DNA of 64,000 nucleotides. It comes from Oerskovia merdavium (GTDB lineage: Bacteria; Actinomycetota; Actinomycetes; Actinomycetales; Cellulomonadaceae). Made by a program: the position numbers and the translations under genes. Below, piece by piece: positions 1 through 8,543 of this stretch (position 1 is the stretch's first letter; every line of letters starts with the position of its first letter). The notes beneath the pieces were generated by a model. The model worked only from the letters and a program-made list of their open reading frames with translations, had not been told where the DNA came from and searched no databases. The stretch spans positions 84,483 through 148,482 of the forward strand of contig NZ_JACSQF010000002.1 of assembly GCF_014836755.1 (NCBI RefSeq), given 5' to 3'.

Positions 1-37
1 GCCCGGCGCGGCCGGGGCCCCCCCCGGGCCCGCTCCC

Positions 38-976
38 TCAGCCCAGCACCGGCCACGTCGTACCCACCACGAACGCCGCGACCACGACGACGAGCGACGT
101 CGCGAGCAGCGCGACGTCGCCCGCCCCGAACGCCAGGTGCGCGAGGCGGATGCGTCGGCCGGCGTCGTCACGCCGCTCGGTCGTGAAGCCCTTGGTCTCG
201 AGGGCCTCGACCGTCGTCCGTGTCCGCTTGGCCGTGTTGAGCATGAGCGGGTAGAACGACTCGACGACGATGAGCGAGACCCGCCGTGCGGTGCGCCAGC
301 CGAGCAGGCCGTGCCGGGTCGCGCGTGGTCCGCGCAGACGATGGCCGTCGATGATCGTGTGGAACTCGTCGATCAGCAGCGGCAGCATCCGGTAGCCGTA
401 GCTGACCCCGAACCCCAGCATCGCGGGAGCGTGCAGCGCGAGGAGGGCGTCGGAGAGCTTCTCGGGGTCGAGAGAGACGAACGCGGCCATGCTCACGAGC
501 GAGACCGTGCCGAGCTTGAGCGTGATGACCGCGAGCCCCTGGATCGCGGTCGCGTCGCCCTGGAGGAACCAGACGAGCGCCAGCAGGTAGAGGCACTGCC
601 CCGCGATCCCGAGCGCGAACACCCCGAGCAGGAGGGGCCCGATCCTTGCCGCGAGCGCGGTGCCCGCCGCGATCACGAACAGGATCGCGAGCACCGTGAG
701 GTCGTACGTGAACCACGGTGCCAGCCCGCACAGCGCGTACCAGAAGAGCACCGCGCGCGGGTCGCGCCGGGCGAGGAACCCGCCGCGCGTCGCGTAGGCG
801 ACACGCATGAGCTCGAGCTTGATCCACTCGAGCGACAGTCGTTCGCTGTCGGCCCGGCGGAGTCGCGAGGACCGCCCGCGCCCGGCACCGGTCGGAGGGG
901 GAGCGTCGGTGCGTGGTGCCGGGCGCGGGGGGACCTGCGCGGACAGCGTGGTCGTGGCGCCGGTGGTGCTGCTCAC
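38..976 (-). CDS. ECF transporter transmembrane (T) component, EcfT/CbiQ family
   Basis: Membrane scaffold subunit of an energy-coupling factor importer; it couples ATP hydrolysis by the paired ATPases to the substrate-binding S component. About 312 aa with a polar N-terminus of about 50 residues, then several hydrophobic segments. The cytoplasmic part carries LRG and EALETKG, which resemble the two coupling motifs of EcfT, slightly degenerate. The GTG start (VSSTTGATT) overlaps the stop of the ATPase gene by four bases (GTGA), so an upstream extension in this frame is not real. Last gene of the S-A-T operon. Substrate unknown; family assignment is firm. Confidence 0.85.
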   Translation of the reverse strand: MSSTTGATTTLSAQVPPRPAPRTDAPPPTGAGRGRSSRLRRADSERLSLEWIKLELMRVAYATRGGFLARRDPRAVLFWYALCGLAPWFTYDLTVLAILFVIAAGTALAARIGPLLLGVFALGIAGQCLYLLALVWFLQGDATAIQGLAVITLKLGTVSLVSMAAFVSLDPEKLSDALLALHAPAMLGFGVSYGYRMLPLLIDEFHTIIDGHRLRGPRATRHGLLGWRTARRVSLIVVESFYPLMLNTAKRTRTTVEALETKGFTTERRDDAGRRIRLAHLAFGAGDVALLATSLVVVVAAFVVGTTWPVLG

Positions 977-2811
977 GAGAGCCTCCCGTTGGTGCGTAGG
1001 GTCGCGTCGGGGGTCGTGGTCCGCAGGGACAGCCGGGCCACGAGCTCGGGCACCGACAGCGGGGCGGGCTCCAGCCCGAGGGCCGCCCCGAGCTGGACGA
1101 CCTGTGGTGGGACGAGGCGGGCCTGGCGCAGGAGGTCCTGGCGCGAGAAGAGGGTCCGGGGGTCGGTGTCGGCGACGACCTGCCCCTGGTCGAGGACGAT
1201 CACCCGGTCCGCCCACTCGGCGACCAGGTGCATGTCGTGGGTCGCGATCACGGTGCACCGGATGTGCGCCGCGAGGGCCGCGAGCATGTCGATCACGTCG
1301 TCGCGGCTGCGCAGGTCGAGGCTCGACGTGGGTTCGTCGAGCAGCAGCAGGCGGGGCCGCATCGCGAGCCCGACGGCGAGGGTCGCCCGCCGTTGCTGGC
1401 CGCCGGACAGCAGCCGCCCGTCACGGTCGGCGAGGGAGGTCAGGTCGACGCGGTCGAGGACCTCGGTCACGAGCGCCGCGGTCCCGGGCACGCGGCGTCC
1501 GGCGGGGTGCATCGCGACGTCGGCCCGGACGGAGTCCTTGAGGAACATCTCCTCGGGGCGCTGGCACAGGTAGCAGACCGTGTCGGCGAGCTCAGCGGCC
1601 GAGACGGTCCGGGTGTCGGTCCCGTCGACGCTCACGCTCCCTGCGTCCGGGACGTCGAGCCCGGACAGGAGCTTGAGGAGGGTCGACTTCCCGGCACCGT
1701 TCGAACCCACGAGCGCCACGCGCTCGCCCTCGTGCAGGTCGAGGTCGAGCCCGTCGATCACGACCGACCGGGGACCGGCGAGCGTGCGGTAGGCGCGGGT
1801 GACCCGCTCGACGCGGGCGATGACGGGGCCGCGGTGCGGGGCCGTCGCTCCCGGAGCGCCGGTGCCCTCGCCCGGAGCCTCCGCCGCCTGGTCGTCTGCC
1901 ACGGGTCTGTCCGCTGCCGTGCCCCGGTCCGGACCCGACCCCGACGGCGTCGCCGGGGCCGGGGCCGGATCGGCGAGCTGCCGGTCCCGCAGCCACTCGA
2001 TCGCCGCGGGGACGGTCGAGGGCACGGGGCCGTGCGGCTCGAAGGCCCGGGCGACCGCGGTGACCTGCGGGACCGGGATGTTCGCGGCCTCGAGGTCCTC
2101 GGTCCGGGCCAGGGCCTCGGCCACGGGCAGGTGCCAGCGGGGGAGCCCGTCGGCCATGAGGACCACCGACCGGGCGTAGCGGGCCACGAACTCGGCGTGG
2201 TGCTCGACCACGACGATCGTGATGCCGAGCTCCCGGTTGAGCCGCGACAGGTGCTCGTAGATCTCCTGGGCGCGGTGCGGGTCCACCTCGGCCACGGGCT
2301 CGTCGACCACGAGCACCGAGGGGGTCAGCGCGATCGCACCGGCGATGGCCGTGAGGTGCTGCTGGCCCCCCGAGAGCTGCCAGGTGAACCGGTCGGCCAG
2401 CGAGGTGATGTCGAGGGTCTCGAGCGCGGTCGTCGTCCGCTCCCGCCAGTCGGCCAGGCCGAAGTTGACGGGGGCGAACGAGACGTCGTCGCGCACCGTG
2501 GGGCGCACGAGCTGGTTGCCGAAGTCCTGGAAGACGTATCCGACGCTGTGCGAGAGCTCGGCGACCCCCACCTCGGCCGTGTCCTGGCCCAGGACGTGGA
2601 CCGAGCCCTCGAGGTCGCCCGACCAGAAGTGCGGGACGAGGCCGTTGAACGTCTTGCACAGCGTCGTCTTGCCGGACCCGTTGCCGCCGACCACGGCGAC
2701 GAAGTCGCCCGCCTCGATCCGCAGGTCGACCCCGCGCAGTGTGTCCTCCTCGGCGCCCGGGTAGCGGAACGTGAGCCCGCGGACCTCGATCGCCATGGCC
2801 GGCGCGGGCAT
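973..2811 (-). CDS. ECF transporter ATPase, EcfA1-EcfA2 fused in one chain
   Basis: Two ABC ATPase domains on one 612-aa polypeptide, so one protein supplies both ATP sites of an ECF importer, as in YkoD-type systems. Domain 1: Walker A GGNGSGKT at 42-49, LSGGQ at 146-150, Walker B VLVVDEP at 166-172. A Pro/Ala/Gly-rich linker (about 280-328) leads to domain 2: Walker A GSNGAGKST at 369-377, LSGGQ at 468-472, Walker B ending LLLLDEPTSSLD at 488-499. The ATG at 2811 overlaps the stop of the S-component gene by one base (TGATG). A second Met five residues later is an alternative start. Confidence 0.9.
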   Translation of the reverse strand: MPAPAMAIEVRGLTFRYPGAEEDTLRGVDLRIEAGDFVAVVGGNGSGKTTLCKTFNGLVPHFWSGDLEGSVHVLGQDTAEVGVAELSHSVGYVFQDFGNQLVRPTVRDDVSFAPVNFGLADWRERTTTALETLDITSLADRFTWQLSGGQQHLTAIAGAIALTPSVLVVDEPVAEVDPHRAQEIYEHLSRLNRELGITIVVVEHHAEFVARYARSVVLMADGLPRWHLPVAEALARTEDLEAANIPVPQVTAVARAFEPHGPVPSTVPAAIEWLRDRQLADPAPAPATPSGSGPDRGTAADRPVADDQAAEAPGEGTGAPGATAPHRGPVIARVERVTRAYRTLAGPRSVVIDGLDLDLHEGERVALVGSNGAGKSTLLKLLSGLDVPDAGSVSVDGTDTRTVSAAELADTVCYLCQRPEEMFLKDSVRADVAMHPAGRRVPGTAALVTEVLDRVDLTSLADRDGRLLSGGQQRRATLAVGLAMRPRLLLLDEPTSSLDLRSRDDVIDMLAALAAHIRCTVIATHDMHLVAEWADRVIVLDQGQVVADTDPRTLFSRQDLLRQARLVPPQVVQLGAALGLEPAPLSVPELVARLSLRTTTPDATLRTNGRLS

Positions 2812-3851
2812 CAGACCTCGCCCCGGTCCGCTGCGTGCTGCTGCGAGGCCGAGGTGAGCGGCGCACCTGCGTCGCGGCGCCGTCGGGCTCGCAGGACCGC
2901 GACCAGCACGCACGCCCCGGCGACCGCCAGCGCGGCCACCGTGAGGGCCACCCAGAGGTAGGCCGTGCCGTACTCGTCGACGAAGTCGGGCTGGAACGCG
3001 CCGAGCGTCATGAGGCCGCCCTCGCGGCCCACGAACTCCTCCCACTGCGAGACCACGCCGATCGCCACGGCCCCGAGCAGCGCCAGGACACCGATGAGCC
3101 AGAACGGCGTGCCGCGCGGCCCGACGAGCCGCGGCGGGTTCTGGGGGTCGCGCGGGCGCAGGCCCATGAGCGGCTCGATCTTCCCGTAGAGGCGCGGCGC
3201 GAGCCACATGGCCGGCAGGGCACCGAACAGGACGCCCGTGATGAGCAGCGCCATGACGAGCTCGATCGACTCGGACACCAGCACCGCCTGGAACAACCCG
3301 TTCGACTCCTCAAGCGTCTCCGGGTCGATCCCGATCCCGACCTTGGCGAGGTCGATGAGCCCCGAGGAGACTTTGTCGATCGAGACCAGGGCGAGCGCCG
3401 CGGCGAAGAGCTGACGACGGTTGCGCGGGTCGCGCACGATGCAGCCCGCGACGTAGATGCCCAGCAGGAGCTGGAGGAAGCCCTCGAGCTCGCCCAGACC
3501 GCCGAAGTCGCCGAGCAGCATGTCGGAGAAGACCATCTCGCCGAGCGGTGCGCCGATCGCGACCCACAGCGGGCAGAACAGGGCGGCGAGGACCACCGGG
3601 ATGAACGCGAAGTACGCGACCTCGAGCTCGAACGGACCGACCTCGATGCTCGGCACGATCCCGGTGACGATGTCGGAGACCCCGAACAACGTCATCGACA
3701 GCACGAGGATCATGAGCTTCTGGGAGCTGCTGATGCCGTCCGGGTCGTGCAGGCGGCGGCGCAGGGCGCTCACGGGCGCGGCCGGCTTCCGGGCGGACGA
3801 CGGGGGCGGGGACTGACGGGCCGGGGCGGTGGAGCTCGCGGAGCCGTTCAT
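2811..3851 (-). CDS. ECF transporter S-component-like membrane protein
   Basis: First gene of the ECF operon, expected to bind the substrate in the membrane. 346 aa: a Ser/Pro-rich cytoplasmic N-terminus (about 35 residues), a hydrophobic core with about seven to eight predicted membrane spans, and a basic Arg-rich C-terminus. Typical S components are around 180-200 aa with six spans, so this one carries an extra C-terminal membrane portion. A GGAAGG ribosome-binding site precedes the ATG. Assignment rests on position directly before the fused ATPase and EcfT, and on the S-like segment with LFGVSDI, GEMVFSD and VLFGALPA. No vitamin riboswitch was recognised upstream. Substrate unknown; a thiamine-pathway compound is one possibility, by analogy with YkoEDC. 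Confidence 0.75.
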   Translation of the reverse strand: MNGSASSTAPARQSPPPSSARKPAAPVSALRRRLHDPDGISSSQKLMILVLSMTLFGVSDIVTGIVPSIEVGPFELEVAYFAFIPVVLAALFCPLWVAIGAPLGEMVFSDMLLGDFGGLGELEGFLQLLLGIYVAGCIVRDPRNRRQLFAAALALVSIDKVSSGLIDLAKVGIGIDPETLEESNGLFQAVLVSESIELVMALLITGVLFGALPAMWLAPRLYGKIEPLMGLRPRDPQNPPRLVGPRGTPFWLIGVLALLGAVAIGVVSQWEEFVGREGGLMTLGAFQPDFVDEYGTAYLWVALTVAALAVAGACVLVAVLRARRRRDAGAPLTSASQQHAADRGEV

Positions 3852-3926
3852 GGTGTGCCTTCCTGGGGCGGTAGGTGCTGCGGTGGGTGACGGGTGGTGC
3901 GTCAGGGGAAGGGCGTGGGCTGCCGG

Positions 3927-5726
3927 TCAGCCGTCGTGCCGCCGCGGGGGCGTCGGCGACGGCCGCGACGCGGGGGACCAGAGCGCCAGGAGGTCTCCGA
4001 CCTCGGCGATCACGTGGTCGGGCCGGAGGGTGCCGTCGGCCGAGTCGAGGGTCGCGTCGCTGCTCGACCCACCGCGCACGAGCACGACGGTCCCGACGCC
4101 CGCGCCGCGCGCGGCCAGGACGTCACGGTGGGGCTTGTCCCCGACGAACCACGCGGACCGGGGGTCGGCGCCGAGCGCGGTCAGGGCCGTGCGGGCCGTG
4201 ACCGGGTCGGGCTTGCGGTAGCCGAGCTCGTCCGAGTAGACGTGCACGCCCACGAGGTGGTCGATCCCGAACGCCTCGAGCTCCTCGCGGACCGCTCGTC
4301 CGCAGACCGTGTTGGACACGATCGCGACGGGGACCCCGCCGGCGCGCGCGGCCTCGAGCACGTCGCGCACCCCCGGGCGCAGGGTCGGCAGGCTCTTGGA
4401 GCGCGCGTACTCGAGGATCAGCGCGTACGCCTCGGCGCGAAGCCAGTCCTCGATCCCGTCCCCGAGGTGGGCAAGGGCCGGGCCGACCAGCTCGACCCAG
4501 AAGGTCGTCGCGTCGATCTCCTCGACGTCCTCGACGAGCCCGGCCGCGGGGTCCGCGGGAGTGCCCGCGGCGGGTGCCCCCTCGTGCCGGTCCTTCCAGG
4601 CGCGGTGGCGCACGCGCGCGCCGGCCACGGCCTCGACCGCCTCCTCGGGCGAGAGTGCGTACCCCGCGACGGCGAGCCGCTGCGAGAGGTGACGTCCGAA
4701 CGCGAGGCGCGCCGCGTCGTCGGGCACCGAGGTCACGACGACGCCGCCGTGGTCCAGCAGGAGGGCCGACGGGCGTCCCGCGAGCGCGTCGGCCGCCGCC
4801 TCCGCCGCGGCGCCCGGCGCCGCGTCCGGCGTCCCCGCAGGGCGGGTCGACGCGCGCAGCAGGTCCGCGATCCCCTCGGGGGTGTCGAGCACGGCATCGG
4901 CCGTGTCGGTCACGGGGTAGGGCGGGACGTCGCTGTGGTGGCGCGTGAGGATCACGGCCCCGACGCCGGCGCGGCGTCCGGCGACCACGTCGCGGTCGAG
5001 CGTGTCGCCCACGTACCAGGTCCGCTCGGGGGTCGTGCCGAGCGCGCGCGCGGCCATCGCGATGATGCCCGGGTGGGGCTTGCGGAGGCCGACCTCGTCC
5101 GAGTAGACCTGCACGCCGAACGCCTCGTCGAGGCCGTGCGCGGCCAGCAGCGTGCGGTGCGCGCGGCCCGAGTGCGCGTTGGACACGATCCCGACCGTGA
5201 CACCGAGCTCGGCTGCGGTCGCGAGCAGCTCGGGGATCCCGGGGCGCACGGTGTGCTCGCTCAGGGTCGCGGTCAGACGGGCCAGCAGCGTGCCCGCGCT
5301 GCCTGCGAGGACCTCTCGCGCGGCCAGGGGCAGGGGCGAGGCGAGGAAGTCGTGCCAGATGGTCCGGTGGTCCAGCTCGAGCGGCGCGAGGCGCCGGCTC
5401 GACGCGTTCTTCCAGTCCTTGAGAGCCTTGACGCCGCCGCGCAGGACGGGCTCGAGCGTCTCGGGCGACCAGCGGTGGCCCGCGCGGCCGAGCACCTCGC
5501 TGAGGTGGGTCGCGAGCTCGCCGTAGCCCTCGGGGCGCTTGGTCGTCTGGAAGATCACGCCGCCGAAGTCGAGGAGCAGCGCGTCGGGGCGCGCGCCCAG
5601 GCCGGGCGGCGTGCGGCGGGCTGCGACACGGGGCGCGACGCTCGCGAGCGTGAGGATCGCGCCGTCGTCGGCCGGGTCGGTGGCGCCGGGGAGCGGCGCG
5701 GGGCGGGTGAGGTCGGTCGTGGTCAC
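3927..5726 (-). CDS. Tandem HAD-family hydrolase (two HAD domains fused)
   Basis: 599 aa with two complete HAD-like phosphatase domains. Domain 1: motif I LLLDFGGV (Asp53), motif II IVSNAHS (182-183), Lys216 in RKPHPG, motif IV YVGDTLDRD (240-241). Domain 2: LLLDHGGV (Asp325), IVSNTVC, RKPDP, FVGDKPHRD. Both carry D-x-G-G in motif I instead of DxD, as seen in several subfamily IA members. An Ala/Gly-rich linker (about 292-317) separates them. The GTG start has TACGGT exactly six bases upstream, suggesting a leaderless transcript. It lies 75 bp before the ECF operon on the same strand, so it may dephosphorylate the imported compound (inference). The substrate cannot be read from the sequence. 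Confidence 0.8.
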   Translation of the reverse strand: MTTTDLTRPAPLPGATDPADDGAILTLASVAPRVAARRTPPGLGARPDALLLDFGGVIFQTTKRPEGYGELATHLSEVLGRAGHRWSPETLEPVLRGGVKALKDWKNASSRRLAPLELDHRTIWHDFLASPLPLAAREVLAGSAGTLLARLTATLSEHTVRPGIPELLATAAELGVTVGIVSNAHSGRAHRTLLAAHGLDEAFGVQVYSDEVGLRKPHPGIIAMAARALGTTPERTWYVGDTLDRDVVAGRRAGVGAVILTRHHSDVPPYPVTDTADAVLDTPEGIADLLRASTRPAGTPDAAPGAAAEAAADALAGRPSALLLDHGGVVVTSVPDDAARLAFGRHLSQRLAVAGYALSPEEAVEAVAGARVRHRAWKDRHEGAPAAGTPADPAAGLVEDVEEIDATTFWVELVGPALAHLGDGIEDWLRAEAYALILEYARSKSLPTLRPGVRDVLEAARAGGVPVAIVSNTVCGRAVREELEAFGIDHLVGVHVYSDELGYRKPDPVTARTALTALGADPRSAWFVGDKPHRDVLAARGAGVGTVVLVRGGSSSDATLDSADGTLRPDHVIAEVGDLLALWSPASRPSPTPPRRHDG

Positions 5727-5732
5727 AGTGGG

Positions 5733-5738
5733 ACCGTA
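5733..5738 (-). promoter_or_regulatory. Candidate -10 box, HAD-HAD gene
   Basis: TACGGT ends six bases before the GTG at 5726, fitting a leaderless start. No convincing -35 element was seen. Confidence 0.5.
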
Positions 5739-5800
5739 GGTACGGGAAGCGACGGCCCGGCGTCCGCCCGGTGTCCGGGAGGCAAACCACGCCCGAACTT

Positions 5801-5814
5801 CTGGAACGTTCCAG
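5801..5814. promoter_or_regulatory. LacI-type operator, 14-bp perfect palindrome
   Basis: CTGGAACGTTCCAG is its own reverse complement, with the central CG typical of LacI-family operators. It lies between the divergent HAD gene and the lacI-type gene and would cover the -35 region of the latter (predicted start of transcription 5846). Autoregulation is likely. Control of the HAD/ECF genes, whose predicted start is 75 bp away, is possible. Confidence 0.75.
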
Positions 5815-5833
5815 TTCCGAGCCGACGAGAGGG

Positions 5834-5839
5834 GACAAT
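5834..5839 (+). promoter_or_regulatory. Candidate -10 box, LacI-family regulator gene
   Basis: GACAAT ends six bases before the GTG at 5846. It is a weaker match to TANNNT, but at the same distance seen in many other genes of the window. Confidence 0.4.
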
Positions 5840-5845
5840 GGACCG

Positions 5846-6826
5846 GTGAACCCCCGCCCGACCCTCCTCGACGTCGCCGCTCACGCAGGCGTCTCCAAGT
5901 CGCTCGTCTCGCTCGCCCTGCGCGGCGACCGGGGCGTCAGCGAGCGCACCCGCGAACGCATCCGGCGCGCGGCCGACGACCTCGGCTACCGCTCCAACGC
6001 CCTCGCACGAAGCCTCAAGCAGGGCCGCACGATGCTCATCGGGGCCGTCCTGTCGAGCCTCGACAACCCGTACCACACCGAGATCGTCACGGGTGTGGAA
6101 GAGGCCGCGGGCACCGCAGGCTTCTCGGTGCTGCTCGTCCACGGGTCGCGCGACCGCGGGCACCTCGCGCGCCACCTCGACACGCTGCTGGGCCTCAACG
6201 TCGACGGGCTCGTCGTCATCAGCTCCTGGCTCGAGGAGGAGCACCTGCGTGCCGCCGCCCGCCGCGCACCCGTCGTCATGGTCGGGCGCCCGCTCGGCGC
6301 GGTCGACGGCGTCGACACCGTGACCAACGACGACGCCCGGGGCGCGGCGCTCGCGGTCGACCACCTCGTAGGCCTCGGGCGCTCGCGGATCGCGCACGTG
6401 AGCGCGAGCGCCCGCCCCGCCGGCCTCGCGCGCCGAGCGGGCTACGAGGCGGCCATGCGTCGCCACGGCCTGGCCGAGGCGATCCGGGTCGTCGGCCCCG
6501 ACGTGCCGGTCGCGGACCTCGTCGCGGACGGCTACCAGGGCGTGTTCGCGCGCAACGACGTCGAGGCGTTCGACGTCGTGGACCACGCGCACGACCAGGG
6601 CCTGCGCGTTCCCGAGGACCTCGCGGTCGTCGGCTACGACGACTCGGCCCTCGCCCGGCGGGCCCGGCCCCGCCTCACGAGCGTCCACCAGCCGCGCGGG
6701 CGCATGGGGGCGCTCGCCGTCGAGCTGCTGCTCGAACGGCTGGGCGGTCGGGGCGAGGACCGGCACGAGGTGCTCGCCCCGCGCCTCGTGGTGCGCGGGT
6801 CGACGGTCGCGCCGCCTCCGGCGTGA
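5846..6826 (+). CDS. LacI-family transcriptional regulator
   Basis: 326 aa. N-terminal helix-turn-helix in TLLDVAAHAGVSKSLVSLAL (from residue 5), hinge around RSNALARSLKQ, then a periplasmic-binding-protein-like effector domain ending in the usual VVGYDDSALARR and PRLTSVHQPR motifs. The effector domain is slightly short around VADLVADGYQGVFARND. GTG at 5846 is chosen because the helix-turn-helix follows at the normal distance and the operator palindrome lies immediately upstream; an earlier in-frame Met would put the palindrome inside the gene. It probably represses itself and perhaps the divergent HAD/ECF genes in response to a small ligand. Confidence 0.88.
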   Translation: MNPRPTLLDVAAHAGVSKSLVSLALRGDRGVSERTRERIRRAADDLGYRSNALARSLKQGRTMLIGAVLSSLDNPYHTEIVTGVEEAAGTAGFSVLLVHGSRDRGHLARHLDTLLGLNVDGLVVISSWLEEEHLRAAARRAPVVMVGRPLGAVDGVDTVTNDDARGAALAVDHLVGLGRSRIAHVSASARPAGLARRAGYEAAMRRHGLAEAIRVVGPDVPVADLVADGYQGVFARNDVEAFDVVDHAHDQGLRVPEDLAVVGYDDSALARRARPRLTSVHQPRGRMGALAVELLLERLGGRGEDRHEVLAPRLVVRGSTVAPPPA

Positions 6827-6911
6827 CGGCGTCCTGACCGGGGAGGCGGCCCCCGAGGGCGTGCTGCGCCCCGCCGGCGGACGGACGGCCGGGGCCCCGA
6901 CCTCGACATCT

Positions 6912-6936
6912 ACGTGAAACGTGAAGTACCTAGTAT
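6912..6936 (+). promoter_or_regulatory. Promoter region of the MFS-M20 operon with a tandem 7-bp repeat
   Basis: ACGTGAA occurs twice head to tail (6912-6918 and 6919-6925), followed by a TAGTAT -10-like box at 6931-6936. Transcription would start about 60 bp before the MFS start codon. The repeat could be a binding site; the regulator is not identified. Confidence 0.35.
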
Positions 6937-7001
6937 CCTGCCGAGCGGTCCAACGGCGGGCCAGGTACAGGCCGGTCCCACCCGGCCCTGCGGAGGCGAA
7001 C

Positions 7002-8543
7002 ATGTTGAGAGGCGTTCCAGGACGCGTGGACAGGGCCGGCAACGGCACGGCGCTCAAGGTCGGCGGGATCGCGGGCGGGATCGTCGGCTACCTGTTCTTC
7101 GTCGAGTTCACGAGCGGCATCCTCCAGGGCTTCTACACGCCGCTGCTGACCGACATCGCCCGGCACCTGAACATCCACGACGCCGACGTCAACTGGTTCG
7201 AGGCGGCCCAGCTGCTGCTCTCGGCCATGGTCGTGCCGGTCTTCGCCAAGCTCGGCGACATCCACGGCTACCGCCGGATGCTGCTCGTCACGACGGCTCT
7301 GACGGCCGCGGCCTCGTGGGCCGTGGCGTTCTCGCCGACCTTCTGGGTGTTCCTCGTGGCGTGGTCGCTCCAGGGGTTCTACGTGGTGTGGCTGCCGCTC
7401 CAGGTCGCGCTCGTCTACGCGCGCTCGCGCGGCCGTGCCGACGGCCCGTCGCTGACCCGCAGGGCGACCGGCGTGATCGTGGCCGCGCTCCAGGCGGGAG
7501 CGATCGTCGGGGCGCTGGCCGGCGGGCAGGCGGGCGCGCTGGCCCAGGACCGCCTCTGGCTGGCCCTGAGCATTCCCGCCATGGCCGTGACGGCCGTGTT
7601 CTTCGTGGTGTGGTTCCGCATCCCCGAGTCGCCCGAGAAGGGCGAGGGCACGCTCGACCGCGGCGGCGTGGTCCTGCTGAGCCTGACCCTGCTGCTCGTC
7701 AGCGCGGGGCTCACGTTCATGCGCACCAACGGCCTCGGCACGTGGTGGGCCTGGGGGCTCGTCGTGGTCGGGGTCGCGTCGCTGTGGCCCCTGGGGCGCT
7801 ACGAGCTGCGCCAGGCCGACCCGCTCGTCGACCTGCGGGTCCTTCGCCGACCGACCATGTGGCCCATCATGGTCACCGCGGCCCTGTTCGGGGTCAGCAT
7901 CCTGGGTGCCCAGGGGCCGCTGTCGACGTTCGCGCGCACCGACCCGGAGGTCTACGGCTACGGCCTGGGTGCGTCGTCCATGACGGTCTCGCTGCTCGTG
8001 GGCGGGTACGTGGTCTCGTGCCTGCTGGGGGCGCTCGCGTTCTCGCGCATCACCCGGCTGCTCACGCCCCGGCGAACGCTCATCCTCGCGGCCTCGCTCG
8101 TCGCGGTCGGCTACCTGCTGTTCCTGCCGTTCCACGAGACCACCGCGAACCTCCTGACGAACATGGTCGTCGCGGGGCTCGGGTCGGGAGCGCTCGTGGC
8201 GGCGCTCCCCGCGGCGGCCGCGGCCGCGGCCCCCGTGGGGCGCACGGCCGTCGCGACCGGCCTGACGAACACGACCAAGACCATCGGCGGCACGTTCGCG
8301 TCGTGCGTGTTCGCGCTGGCCCTGATCTCGGGCACGCACGCGACGCTCGACGGCTCCGAGGCCACGGCCGGTTCGCTCAGCGGCTACATGATCGTCTGGA
8401 CGATCTGCGGGGTCACGGCGGTCGTGGCGGCCGTGGTGCTCGCGTTCGTCCCGCGGCTCGCTTTCGCGGACGCCGAGGCGGCGCCCGTCGAGCCCTTCGT
8501 CCCCCAGCGAGCACCCGTCGTCGTCAAGGAGGCGCAGCAGTGA
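7002..8543 (+). CDS. MFS transporter, DHA2-like multidrug/metabolite exporter
   Basis: 513 aa and about 14 hydrophobic segments, the size and topology of 14-span (DHA2) proton-coupled exporters. The loop after span 2 contains AKLGDIHGYRRML, a match to MFS motif A (GxLaDrxGrkxxl). The ATG at 7002 is preceded by CGGAGG at good spacing, so the upstream in-frame Met is not used. The acidic/Pro-rich tail ends in KEAQQ and its stop overlaps the GTG of the M20 peptidase gene, so the two are translationally coupled. Substrate unknown; the coupling suggests the exporter and peptidase act on related compounds. Confidence 0.85.
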   Translation: MLRGVPGRVDRAGNGTALKVGGIAGGIVGYLFFVEFTSGILQGFYTPLLTDIARHLNIHDADVNWFEAAQLLLSAMVVPVFAKLGDIHGYRRMLLVTTALTAAASWAVAFSPTFWVFLVAWSLQGFYVVWLPLQVALVYARSRGRADGPSLTRRATGVIVAALQAGAIVGALAGGQAGALAQDRLWLALSIPAMAVTAVFFVVWFRIPESPEKGEGTLDRGGVVLLSLTLLLVSAGLTFMRTNGLGTWWAWGLVVVGVASLWPLGRYELRQADPLVDLRVLRRPTMWPIMVTAALFGVSILGAQGPLSTFARTDPEVYGYGLGASSMTVSLLVGGYVVSCLLGALAFSRITRLLTPRRTLILAASLVAVGYLLFLPFHETTANLLTNMVVAGLGSGALVAALPAAAAAAAPVGRTAVATGLTNTTKTIGGTFASCVFALALISGTHATLDGSEATAGSLSGYMIVWTICGVTAVVAAVVLAFVPRLAFADAEAAPVEPFVPQRAPVVVKEAQQ

